Source: Prunus persica (taxonomy: Eukaryota; Streptophyta; Magnoliopsida; Rosales; Rosaceae). Taken from it: a DNA stretch of 64,000 nt. Below are positions 23,722 through 36,066 of this stretch, one piece after another. Positions within the stretch are counted from its first letter, which is position 1. Each line of letters starts with the position of its first letter. The stretch is taken from NCBI RefSeq assembly GCF_000346465.2, contig NC_034015.1:19530462-19594461 (forward strand). Reading direction: 5' to 3'. A program made the translations under genes and the position numbers. The notes beneath the pieces were generated by a model. The model did no database searches, was not told where the DNA came from, and saw only the letters and a list, made by a program, of their open reading frames with translations.

Positions 23722-25619
23722 ATGACTATCCTCATTGAGCAGCCTGATCATCAGCTTGGTACCCTTCTACCCTTTTCCTTTGTTCTTTGTTTTAAACTCT
23801 TCTGCATTGAGTTTTAGGTTCCAGTTTTGATGCAGAATTAATTGATTCTGATCTTGATCTTCTCTTCCTGTTTTAGCAGGGTCACAAATGGAGGAGAAGA
23901 AGCTTTGTTCTGAAACCAATGAAACCTGTGAACTGGTTTTGGATGGTGGGTTTGTGGTGCCCAAAGACATCTCCAAAAATGACGGATGTGTGACACAAGA
24001 AATTGCAGCATCAAATGATGCCTTCATTGCCCCTGAAATTAACTCATTTGGCCAGTCATTCAGGTCTCTATATATATTTTCAGTTTGTTCACATTCTTAT
24101 GTTGCATCAAGGGTTTGGTTTCTTGTTGTAAAGCATTGGAGCCTGACCTGATTTTTATGCACAAATGCTTTGCAGGGATTACAATGCAGAAAGTGAGAGG
24201 CAGAAATCTGTGGAGGAATTCTACAAGTCGAACCACATCAATCAAACATTCGATTTCGTGAAGAAGATGAGGGAGGAGTATAGCAAGTTGAACAGAGTGG
24301 AAATGAGCATATGGGAATGTTGTGAGCTCCTCAATGAGGTTGTGGATGACAGTGACCCTGACTTGGATGAACCCCAAATTGAGCATTTGTTGCAAACAGC
24401 TGAAGCCATCAGAAAAGACTATCCTAATGAAGATTGGTTGCACTTGACTGCCCTTATTCATGGTAAATACCCAATCAAAACTCCTTGGTTCTGATATGTT
24501 TTGGATTAAAGATCCACAGCAGCATATTTAACTTAATCTTGCATGGTTTTTCAGATCTTGGAAAAGTGCTTCTTCTTCCTAGCTTTGGAGAACTTCCTCA
24601 ATGGGCTGTTGTTGGTGAGCCTTGCAGTTTCACTGTTGATTGATATATATGATTTCACCCTTATCCCTTTTTGAGTTATTTCAATTGAAAAAAGTTACTC
24701 AATTATTTTGTTGCAGGAGACACACATCCTCTTGGGTGCGCTTTTGATGAATCCATTGTTCACCACAAGGTAAATTTCCTCTTCAAAATTTACTTGAACT
24801 GAGGACATCTTAAATGTGACTATAATCAATCAAGTTACACCAAATTTATTTGCTTCTGCAGTATTTCAAGGAAAATCCGGACTACAACAATGCTTCCTTT
24901 AACACTAAGTATGGGATCTACTCAGAAGGATGCGGACTGGACAATGTCATGATATCTTGGGGTCATGATGACTACATGTACTTGGTATGTCTTTCGCTCC
25001 GTACGATTTTCAAACATTACTATCAGCATAACTCTGATTTTGTTAACTGGTATGTTCAAATCTGCAGGTGGCTAAGGAAAATGGAACAACTTTGCCTCAG
25101 GCTGGATTGTTCATCGTCCGGTATCACTCGTTTTATCGTAAGTACCATCATGAAAATCGCCTTCCAAATATGCAGACTGCACTTGACAATATTCTGTCCA
25201 AGGAAACCAATGTTGAAAATTTCCCATTTATCATCTTGCAGCTTTACATAGGGCAGGGGCTTATAGACACCTTATGAACAAGGAGGATGAAGAGAATCTA
25301 AAGTGGCTTCAAGTGTTCAAGTAAGCTCCATTTCCAATTCACTTCATTTGTTTATATATCCCATCTCATCATTCTAATTCAAACTGACAATGTTTGTACT
25401 TTTATTTTATGTAATCTTATGCAGCAAATATGACCTGTACAGCAAGAGCAAAGTACGAGTAGATGTCGAAAAAGTGAAGCCATATTATTTATCCCTCATT
25501 GAGAAGGTGAGTGCTGCTGTGCAGTTCCTCAGTAGGGATTTTGATCATTCTCCAACCGATCATATTCTAATTGGACGTGAATTTTATTGCAGTATTTCCC
25601 AGCAAAGCTGAGATGGTGA
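23722..25619 (+). CDS. MIOX: Inositol oxygenase (myo-inositol to D-glucuronate)
   Basis: This enzyme makes D-glucuronate from myo-inositol with O2 at a di-iron centre in the cytosol. It feeds UDP-glucuronate for cell wall polysaccharides. Ten exons, ending at 23758, 24063, 24462, 24614, 24769, 24984, 25137, 25320, 25506 and 25619, join in frame to 333 residues. A tiny first exon encodes [12 protein letters not shown], the standard plant MIOX N terminus, which fixes the start. All six iron ligands are present: H144 (EHLLQTAE), H169-D170 (ALIHDLGK), H242 (WGHDDYMY), H268 (RYHSFYPLH) and D301 (FNKYDLYSK). The C terminus KYFPAKLRW is canonical. The N-terminal region after [10 protein letters not shown] is about 10 residues longer than usual ([10 protein letters not shown]), possibly from a short internal duplication. 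The gene lies next to a CCCH gene and upstream of GGT/PFK, an old linkage. Confidence 0.97.
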
Positions 25620-27348
25620 GCCATGAGAGTTTCCAACATGATCAATATGTATATTAAGGAGAAGTGCACCTTTATATGCTCTGCTTCATCAAGACTTCAT
25701 TTGGTCGTTGGTTAAAGAAGAGGCGCTCTGCTCCCTCCAGCTACTTTTTGATGAGTTGTATTTTTTTATTTATTTACATGTTTTAAGAAATATATTCTTG
25801 GGCTGCTGCGCACACCAAATTTCATGAATGAATTAAGAGAGTGTATTTCTGCATCCTTCTCCTTTCATAATTTCCGAAAGTTCCATTCTCACTCATAAAG
25901 ATCAAAATTCATCCACATGAATTGGATTTCCATTTCCAAGTTAAAATAAATCCACTTCCCTGAAGCTGGGAGTTAAAATAAATCAACCGTACAGCTGGAT
26001 GATGACCAAACAGATTGCTGCTGCTGATTTATTATTTTTGAACAGCCCTACCCTAGTTCATTACACGCAAATTGGTCAGCTCATGCCTCATTCACCCCAC
26101 AAGTTCCATGACAAAGGACTAATTATATTCTAATTTTTCCACTGTTTGCAAATTAGATTGAGAGCTGTACGCAACAACGTACGTAACACAGTTAATAAAG
26201 AAAAAACAGAGAAAGAACCAAGTTGTACGTTCTTATTATCCAACCAAATCCTCGTTACGGGATTTAGACTGTACTGATTTCAATTACCAAACTCTATGAG
26301 CCGAATATTCAAAGTTTCTCCCTTTATTTCGTCCCAAAAAAAAAAGTTTCTCCCTTGATGACAGATCCTAAATAAACACCACAGTGAAGCATTAAAAGTT
26401 GAAAGTAACTATCAGTAACTATTCATTAATCATAATCAAACAGTTAATAATCTCTTTGATGAACCTAAGACGGATGCATTGCACAGTATTTTATCGTTAA
26501 AGGTGGCAGCTTTTGATAAGATACTATATCGCAAAGAAACAAAAAAAAGGTGGTTTTTTATAGAATTTGATTTGACAGATTATATAATTAACTAACCGCA
26601 ATCTATCTTGGTTGGTCCAATCCAATAATTCTTCCACCAGAAAAAAAAAAAAAATCCAATAATTCCATCAGTTGACGCATACCTTTACATTAGTATAAAA
26701 TGACTAAATGAGATTAGAATCGAAATAATATGTAATTAGTGTTAAATCTAACCTAATCTAATATAATCTCTGTTAGTGATTACGTTACGCATCAGAAATC
26801 AGTGACAATCTACAGCGGTTTTGTTAATTGTAGGAAAAGACTGTGTTGCGCTGAATTTGCTTTTTCTCTTTTTTCGCAGTTGGGAAAGTCGGATTGGAAT
26901 GTTGAATTGAAGGAAGAAGAAGCTTATCTGAAACTCAAGAGTCTGAAATACCTTAATAAAGAAGGTTGCACGTGCCACGCACACGTATGCTGCGTCGGTT
27001 CTGTTCTGCTTCCACCAGGCATCAGCTCTTCGTCTTCTTCTCTGTCTCAATCACAAAGCAACAGCAATACGCGCTAATTTCTTATTAGATTGCTTACCAT
27101 TTTCATGAAATTCTTATTTCTTAAAAAAGGTCTGGCTTTTACGTATTTGCCTAATTTATCCTCCCAATTTCTCACTCTAAGTTCCAGTCTTTGATCCAGA
27201 ATCTCACTCAATTCAATACTCAAAACTCTCAAATCCCCAAATCCATGTCCCCAAAACCCAGAATTTGGGTTTTGTGTTGACCCATTACGATTCTGCAACC
27301 AATATCCAACTAGGGTTTTATATCTGTGATGAGTTTTGCCTCTTCAAG
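25620..27348. other. Spacer between MIOX and the glycine-rich membrane protein gene
   Basis: It starts with the probable MIOX 3' UTR. From about 26.9 to 27.35 kb it becomes less AT-rich, with a GCACGTGCC G-box near 26970 and CT-rich stretches that look like promoter and 5' UTR of the downstream gene. No separate gene is supported. Confidence 0.45.
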
Positions 27349-30300
27349 ATGGCTGCTAATCCCCCGTTTCTTCTCCACCTTTTCGTTTTCAACCTATTGG
27401 CCAGTTTCACCATAAACCCTATTCTCTGCGCTGATTTAGACGATGAATTCTCGGTTCTCGGCTTCGGTTTCGATCAGTTTCAGGGAGACTACACGCCTCC
27501 TTCGCCACCTTCGAGTCCGCCGCCACCTCACCCCCCACCGCTCTCGTGTCAGGGGGGTCTCAATGGAATTGGGTCTCTGGACACCATTTGTGAGCTCAAC
27601 TCAAGCTTGATTCTTGAAGATGATGTGTTTATAGAAGGCAATGGGAGCTTATATATACACCCTGGTGTTAATTTGAGCTGCCCACTATTGGGTTGCTCAT
27701 TTGTGGTTAATATTAGTGGAGAATTTAGTTTAGGTAGCAATTCAATGATTATTGCAGGTTTAGTTTCGGTTAATGCTTCAAATGCAAACTTGTCAATAGG
27801 GTCAGTGATAAACGTTACGGCATTGGCTGGTGCACCCCCGCCGCAGACTAGTGGCACCCCAGAGGGTGTGCAGGGCTCTGGTGGAGGGCATGGTGGGAGG
27901 GGTGCTAGTTGTGTGACCGATAATACGAAGCTCCCTTCCGATGTTTGGGGTGGGGATCCATATGCGTGGTCATCGTTGGATGAGCCCGTGAGTTATGGGA
28001 GTAAGGGTGGCACGACTACTAAGGATGAGAAGAATGGTGGGGAAGGAGGTGGAAGGATTTGGTTGGAGGCCAGAAGTTCAATTGATGTTGGTGGGAGTGT
28101 TTTGGCTGATGGTGGTGATGGTGGAATTAAGGGTGGAGGAGGGTCTGGAGGCAGCATATTTATCAGAGCTTATAGAATGTAAGTTCTTTAGCTGTTGCTT
28201 GTTTAACTTGAAACAATGACTCACTAATACTTATGCCTATTTATTTTTTTGAAAAGGACTAATGCTTGTGCCTATTAATGCTCAATCATGAATTTAGATG
28301 CTATCAGCTTGTGTTGTTCTTCCCTTGCATACCTACAATTATTTTTCTGTGGAGAGCAGGACTGGAAGTGGCAGGATAAGTGCAGTGGGGGGTAATGGAT
28401 TCGCTGGAGGAGGAGGTGGCAGAGTTTCCATCAAAGTTTTCAGCAGGCGTGATGATACAGATATCTTCGCTCATGGTAAGTCAAATATTATTCTTTGTAA
28501 TATATTTTTGTATATGAAAGAAGTTGTTTAAGTTTATCTTTTGTAATCTGAAGAGAAAGAACTTGCTTTTGAAAGAACCATTGGAACTCCTTTGATTTTG
28601 TACATTAATTCTGGTATATTAGTGATGCCCTGCTTCTTCTGGCAGGGGGAAGGAGTTTAGGCTGTCCTGAAAATGCAGGCGCTGCAGGGACGTATTATGA
28701 TGCTGTACCTCGGAAACTTATTGTCAGTAATCACAACTTGTCCACACAGACTGACACGCTTCTGTTAGAGTTTCCTAAACAGCCACTTTGGACCAATGTT
28801 GATATCAAAAATCAGGCCAAGACTTTGGTTCCTTTGTATTGGAGCCGTGTTCAGGTAATTGAAGAACTAACATTTATTGCTTTGTGCTGAAGGGGTTCTT
28901 CTTGTCTTAATGTTGATATTCAAAATAAAAAACATGTGTTGTAAAGTTTGAATTATGTTGAAATTGTAATGCATTGTACAGGTTCGAGGTCAAATTCGTT
29001 TATCATGTGGTGCAGTTTTGAGTTTTGGTCTTGCACATTATGCTTCATCAGAGTTTGAGTTAATGGCAGAAGAGCTTCTGATGAGTGATTCTGTTGTCAA
29101 GGCAAGTGGCAGATTTACCATTTTTCTTTCTTTCTATTCTTACCTTGTAAGACTTTAACATTTGAGTGTCTACTTTCTTTTCCTAATAAATTCAGATATT
29201 TGGGGCTCTTCGAATGTCTGTCAAAATGCACTTGATGTTGAATTCTAAAATGCTTATAGATGGTGGCGCTGATGCACTTGTGGCAACATCCTTGCTTGAG
29301 GCAAGCAATTTAGTGGTTCTCAGGGTATGTTGAAACTTGAGCCTTAATTTTACACCTAAAATAACAAGTAATATAATATTATGTTGTTTACAGTATCAAG
29401 TCATGCTTCTGTAATTGGTTGTCAGGGGTCGTCTGTGATACATTCTAATGCAAATTTGGGAGTTCATGGACAAGGTTTCTTGAATTTGTCTGGGCCAGGA
29501 GATCTGATTGAAGCACAACACCTGGTTTTGTCTCTGTTTTTCAGTATCTATGTAAGCTGTGTATTTATTGTGTAGTTTTTAAGAATTCACCATTTTTTAA
29601 ATCCATGTTTTACGAGTTTCAGGATTATGATGCAAAGTGTTCAGTTTGTCTCTCTAAAGTTCCACCATCATATACATAGAATTGTTGGCATCTGAGGAAC
29701 AATGATTTTGGCATCAGTTTTATGTTACTTGAATTTGGAACTTTCATTGGTTTGTTAATTTCATTTTTGACATAATAAGCAAATCCAATGAGCATATATA
29801 TGAAAAAAAAAAAAAAAAAATCTTATCCACATGGTCTGATGTTGTTACTTGTCATGCTGTGTGAATTCTGAAATGTACTATATGATTTGTGCCACTAATC
29901 ACGTATTATCTTGTTGCATTGCCATGTACATACTGAATCTTCTGTTTGTAATATGAAGGTTGGACCTGGATCTTTACTGCGAGGGCCTCTGGACAGTGGC
30001 AGTAGTAATTTGACGTAAGTTTTAAATTCATAGTTCTCAGTGATGCCATTTTATTTTGTTGTATTTTTTATTTATTTTTGGAGTTGATTTTCATTTTGGG
30101 ACTGGTAGGAAACCTCAACTCAACTGTGAACTTCCAAACTGCCCCATGGAATTACTTCATCCGCCCGAAGATTGTAACATGAACTCTACATTGACCTTCA
30201 CTCTTCAGGTCTCCCATTGATCCAGATTGAGAACTAAGTACTTATCTTGGTCAATTTGCCAAACTTTTATTATGGTTGAACAGATTCCACCTTGTTTTTC

Positions 30301-33300
30301 TGATATATGGTTGGCTTGGCTTACTACTTCCAGATCTGTCGTGTTGAAGATGTTATTGTTGAAGGCATTGTATCTGGATCTGTTATACATTTTCACTGGG
30401 TTAGAGCTGTAGCGGTCCACTCTTCTGGGGTAATTAGTGCATCTGGGCTAGGTATGTGTTTTTGTGTTATTTTTTAACAATTTGGATTAGAAGTTGAAAT
30501 AAATGATTACCTAAACAATGCATTTTAAGATTTAAGGAATCTCTATTTCAATGTGTAGGTTGCACTGGTGGGATGGGTAGAGGAAAGTTTTTTGTAAATG
30601 GGCTTGGTGGTGGCGGGGGCCATGGTGGCAAAGGTGGGGATGGGTATTACGACGGAAAATTTATTGAAGGTGGTGTTTCCTATGGAGATGCTGATTTACC
30701 TTGTGAACTTGGTAGTGGCAGTGGAAATGATAGCCTAGCTGGTGCAACTGCAGGTGGTGGTATTATCGGTAAGAAATATAAGTAAACGTATATGAAAGTT
30801 GTGGAGAAATTTTTGAAATACGTTGACAATTCAATGGGTTAAACATATCTTAACTGTTAAATTCAATTTCGTTTCTCTTGATTTTCTTTTTGTGATGGAT
30901 AGTTATTGTGTTGTTTGTCCTGTTCCCGAACAGTAATGGGTTCATTGGAGCGCTCGCTGTCAAGTTTGTCTCTTGGTGGTTCTCTTAGAGCTGACGGAGA
31001 AAGCTTTGGAGAAGATTTTTTGGAGCAATATAGTAGGACCTTTTCAAATATAGGTCCTGGTGGTGGATCTGGTGGAACTATTCTTTTGTTTGTTCAAACT
31101 TTGGCACTTGGTAATTCATCTACAATCTCAACTGTTGGTGGACATGGTAGTCCTAGTGGTGGTGGCGGAGGTGGTGGTGGAAGGATTCACTTTCATTGGT
31201 CGGATATACCAGTTGGTGATGCATATCTACCCATAGCAAGAGTGAGAGGAAGCATTGTTACTGGGTTTGTATTCTGAAATAGATACTGCTTTTCACAATT
31301 TTCATTTTGACATATATATGTCGCCGGTTTAGTTTCTATTCAATAATTAGATTTCTGATTATAAAATATTAACCCTCTTTCCTTCTCCTTGGCGCAGGGG
31401 AGGTTTCGGTAGAGGTCATGGTCTTGCTGGGCAAAATGGGAGTATTACTGGAAAGGCCTGTCCTAGAGGGCTTTATGGTATCTTTTGTGAGGTAGCTTCG
31501 CAATTTATATTTGCATGATGTTTTTAATTGCTTTTAAGATGTAATATGGATGCGTTCATGGTATTATATCTAGCATAGAGTTAAGAAACATTATGTTGAA
31601 TAAATTATCTTCTTCCTGTTGTTGTAGGCGCATTTGAAACATTATCGTTGATGTCAATTTTGCATTGTTTAATTGTTCAATTGGATCTTTAATCATTTGA
31701 TTCCTAGACTCTGTATCCATGTGATAAGAAGATATTGGTTCATATTGTATTTGTATACATATTTGCGTCTGTGATTGTGGGCTTTAATATGCTTTCGATG
31801 GGTTGCTTTATTTCTCCTAATTATCATGTTTATGTTTACAATTTGAGCAAATTGTACTGCAGGAATGCCCTGTGGGCACTTTTAAGAATGTCAGTGGCTC
31901 TGATAGAGCCCTTTGTCATGCTTGCCCATCTCTCGAGCTTCCACATCGTGCCATATATGTTACTGTTCGAGGTATCCCTAAATTTTACTTTGGCTACTTA
32001 TTTATTTGTGCAGCAGTTTCGCTATGTTTTTCAATATGCTTTATTTTAAAAAGTTCGTCATTAGTTGACTTGTGAAGACCTGGAAATTGGATTGACTGGC
32101 TGCATGTTGTGGATCTTTGTTGTTGAGAGTGGTGTTACAATATTAGTGTGATTATGTTTCTCTTTGGGTAAACCAACTCTCTGACTTCATTTGAATTTTA
32201 TCAGGTGGTGTTAGTGAAACTCCTTGTCCATACAAGTGCATTTCTGACAGATATCACATGCCAAAATGTTATACAGCACTTGAAGAATTGGTTTACACTT
32301 TTGGTGGACCATGGTTGTTCAGTCTTATTCTGTTAGGTCTCCTCATCCTTTTAGCTCTTGTGCTTAGTGTTGCACGAACAAAATATGTTACTGCAGATGA
32401 AGTACCAGCTCCTTTACCTGCTCGACAGGGGTCACGTTTAGATCATTCCTTCCCTTTCCTGGAATCGTTAAATGAGGTTTGCCTCCAATTTCTAACTTTG
32501 GCTACTTACTGCTGTTTTTATTACTGGCTTAATTGTCATTTAAAAACCAAATTGGAGTGCCCTGTAATCTTCCATCGTGTTTGATGTGACAATCCTGTTG
32601 TCATTTAGGTTTTGGAAACAAATAGAAACGAGGAATCTCAGAGTCATGTACATAGGATGTATTTCATGGGGCCAAATACATTCGGTGAACCTTGGCATCT
32701 ACCTCATTCCCCTCCAGAACAAGTAACAGAGATTGTGTAAGCTCTCTTTCTCCATTTGGTGTATTATGATTTTGGTGCTTGGATGCTCACTGCAAATTAA
32801 TGGTGACACGACATGCCTTTGTTTAGTTATGCATATATTTCTATATTGATGCTTGATGCCTTGGGTTTGATAATGTTGTTCATAGTTTCTTATTAACTCA
32901 AGTTGGGTAAACTTCTGCTAGTGTTTTAAGTATTTCATTACATGGCAGATATGAAGATGCATTCAATAGATTTGTGGATGAGATTAATGGTTTAGCTGCT
33001 TATCAGTGGTGGGAAGGATCAATCTACAGCATTCTTTCTGTTTTTGCCTATCCACTTGCATGGTCATGGTTACAGAGTCGACGGAAAAAGAAGTTACAAC
33101 AACTTCGAGAATATGTTCGGTCAGAATATGATCATTCTTGCTTGCGTTCTTGTCGTTCGCGTGCACTGTATGAAGGGCTTAAGGTATTTCTAAAGGCATC
33201 CTAACTGTCTAGTGTTTCCTTATGCTTCTCTACATAATTTTCTTTGGACTATGAGGTTTTAGGATCTTAAGCACCTGGAACAGAAATACCATCAGCTTGC

Positions 33301-35173
33301 ATTGTTAGCTAGATATCTATATATGAAGTTTACTGAATACATATGAATGATCTACTTTAATCTCGTGTCATTGTAGTGCAATTGTGCCGATTTTCATTTG
33401 TTAACGTCTTTTGAAGAGTCGTTTTGAAATTATGGCTGAATAAACAGTTTTACCATCACGTTTAATGTTTTTTTCCTGCAGGTAGCTGCAACTTCTGATC
33501 TAATGCTTGCATATGTGGACTTTTTCCTGGGTGGAGATGAGAAAAGAGCTGGTCTTCCTCCCCGCCTTCATCAGAGATTTCCGATGTCTATAATTTTTGG
33601 AGGAAATGGAAGTTACATGGCTCCTTTCTCTCTTCACAGTGATAACATTCTTACTAGCCTCATGAGTCAGGTTTGCTACTGATCTATGTTTAGGGATGTG
33701 TATCATGTGAAGTTCAGTTATATCCTACTGCTGATTATATATATAAAAATTAAGTTCTGATTGTTATATTTGATTTGTTTTCAGTGTATTCCACCTACAA
33801 TCTGGTATCGGCTTGTAGCTGGTCTAAACGCTCAACTGCGTTTGGTTAGGCGTGGACACTTAAAATTAACTTTTGGTCATGTTATCAGCTGGCTTGAAAC
33901 ACATGCAAACCCTGCTCTTAGTGCATATGGAATACATGTAGATCTTGCCTGGTTTCAGCCTACCGCATCTGGATATTGCCAGTTTGGACTTTTGGTATAT
34001 GCTATTGACAATGAAAGTATGCCACCAGCGCTGGATGGCCAAGATGCATCGTTGCCGCCAGAGCATCAGTCACGGTAACATTCTCCTCCTGATTATTTTT
34101 CTAGCAAGTTATATACCTTAAGGCTTATGTTTCTTTGACCTGATTTGCAGTATGCCAAGAAATCATAGGGAAAACCCCTTTGAACAATTGAGACTCATTG
34201 ACCATTGGATGTCTCAAAAAAGGTTCTCTGGAGGGATTTTACACACCAAGAGCTTAAGGATGTTTAAAGAGAGGAAAGCTATATGTTATCCCTTTTCCTT
34301 CATAGTTTGTAATGGCAAACCTGTTGGCCATCAGGTAGTGACCATGCCTACAATATACTGACTTGGTCTTTTATCATTCCTCATTCTGTAATCTGGTTGT
34401 TCTTAGATGCTATTCTAACTCTCCCTCGTTCGTATCTTTCTTTATCACAGGATCTTGTTGGTTTGGTCATCTCTATTCTTCTGTTGGGGGATTTTAGCAT
34501 AGTCTTGCTCACTTTGCTGCAGCTGTATTCTATTTCACTGTTGGACTTCTTCTTAGTCTTATTTATTCTTCCTCTTGGACTACTATTCCCCTTCCCAGCT
34601 GGAATCAGTGCTTTGTTTAGTCATGGACCGAGACGGTCAGCAGGTCTTGCACGTATATATGCTTTGTGGAATATCACATCCTTGATCAATGTTGTAAGTT
34701 GTTCTGACCCAGTGGCTTAAAAATTCAAGAGGGTCAGATGAAAGGCTATTACTACAATACAAGCAGGCTATGCCCTTGTTTCGATATTTGATGGTGCGAT
34801 TCCTGACATTTTGTAATGTTTCAGGTTGTTGCTTTTACATGCGGATTGATTCAGTATACGACCCACTCGCAGAAAAAGCATTCCAACTTTCAGTCCTGGA
34901 ATTTTAGCATGTAAGTTTTTAGATCAATGGCAGCAACTCTTTTATGTAGTAGCCTCAACTGTTGTAAATAGTTATTGCAGCAACTTCAATTCTTGCTAAT
35001 GAAAATCCTTGTTTGCAAAATGCAGGGATGAAAGTGGGTGGTGGGTGCTTCCTTCTGGTTTGGCACTGTGTAAAATTATCCAATCTCGGCTCATTGATTG
35101 CCATGTGGCTAACCAGGAAATTCAGGATCACTCATTGTACAGCAATGACCCTGATGTGTTCTGGCAGACATGA
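27349..35173 (+). CDS. Large glycine-rich multi-pass membrane protein (family of Arabidopsis At5g11700/At5g47020/At4g32920)
   Basis: Twenty-two exons join in frame to 1,440 residues (exon ends 28178, 28475, 28854, 29101, 29324, 29551, 30014, 30208, 30451, 30768, 31264, 31491, 31971, 32476, 32736, 33183, 33670, 34074, 34334, 34693, 34910, 35173). The start is the first in-frame ATG before a signal-peptide-like segment (FLLHLFVFNLLASFTINPIL). A Pro-rich linker (PPSPPSSPPPPHPPP) follows. About 750 residues carry repeated Gly-rich loops (GGGGSGGSIF, GGGGGRVSI, GGGGGHGGKGGDG, GGGGGGGGRIHFHW) in a beta-helix-like rhythm. A Cys-rich EGF-like module lies near residues 805-840 (CPRGLYGIFCEECPVGTF). 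A membrane helix follows near 885-905 (WLFSLILLGLLILLALVLSV), then a cytosolic-looking region and several C-terminal helices (1284-1345, 1355-1375). Intron 4 has a GC donor (AAG|GCAAGT). The topology suggests a cell-surface or endomembrane protein with a large lumenal/extracellular glycine-rich domain. The family is plant-wide; I know of no established biochemical function. Confidence 0.93.
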
Positions 35174-36055
35174 AGAGCCTAGTTTTTATTTTGGTTTAAT
35201 TCTTTTGGTAAATATACACCCTCAATAGATATATATTTCTTTCTTGATCCAGGTCATCTTTTAGATTGTGGCCTTTTTTTATTACATATATATATATATA
35301 GAGAGAGAGAGAGAAAAAAAGAAGAAGAAAAAAAAAAGAAGCCCTTACATATGGCATTGTTTAAACCGGGCATAGTTTCTTTTTTCTCCTTCCAATACAT
35401 ATGCATGGTAGTACTAGTACGTGTGCCTGCTTGATAGTTATGTTTGATAATGCAGTTGGTGCCTAACATTATGAAAGAAACCGAACCAAAATTTGCTCAA
35501 TACCAATCAACTCATCAAAGTCAAAATCCATGACATGTTTGATTACGAAACAATGGCTTGAACGAACATTTGGTCAAATTTGGAGAAGGAACAGAGAAAT
35601 TAGAATTCAGAACCTGGACGCTTTTTTGGCAGATTGAGTTTGAAGTTGAAATGAACAGACATCATTAGAATTCAGAAGTTGGATGCTTTTTGCTGATTGA
35701 ATTTGAAATTGAAGAATTATGCACTTAAAAAAAGACCAAGCAACATGTGGGCTAAATTGAAGGAAGGGGCTCGACTTGCGACTTGAGAGACTACTCGTGA
35801 TATAGCGAAAATGATTGACGTCCATGGAGCCCCTCCATGTCTGTGTCTAGAAAAAGTCTTGGTTTTTCTTGTCGTCTACAGCTAGTAAATCAAAATCAAA
35901 ATTGAATCTTTATTTCCAAACCCCCATAAGTCTTCTCATGCAAGTCCAAGCCAATAACAAATCCCATAAATTGAAAAGAAAACAAGTATGAATTTATGCT
36001 AACTAATCACGTGGTGGTGGCAAATTGTGAATTAACTAATTTAAAATTGATTCCT
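35174..36055. other. 3' flank and spacer
   Basis: Probable 3' UTR, then a TA/GA-rich microsatellite near 35286-35340 and AT-rich spacer up to the Mutator-like element. No gene is seen. Confidence 0.45.
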
Positions 36056-36066
36056 ATATTATTCAA

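Noticed and set aside
29381..29425. In-frame extension upstream of exon 6 of the glycine-rich protein gene
   Set aside because: The acceptor at 29425 gives a direct join of VLR to GSSVIHSNANLG, as in the family; the upstream codons are intronic.
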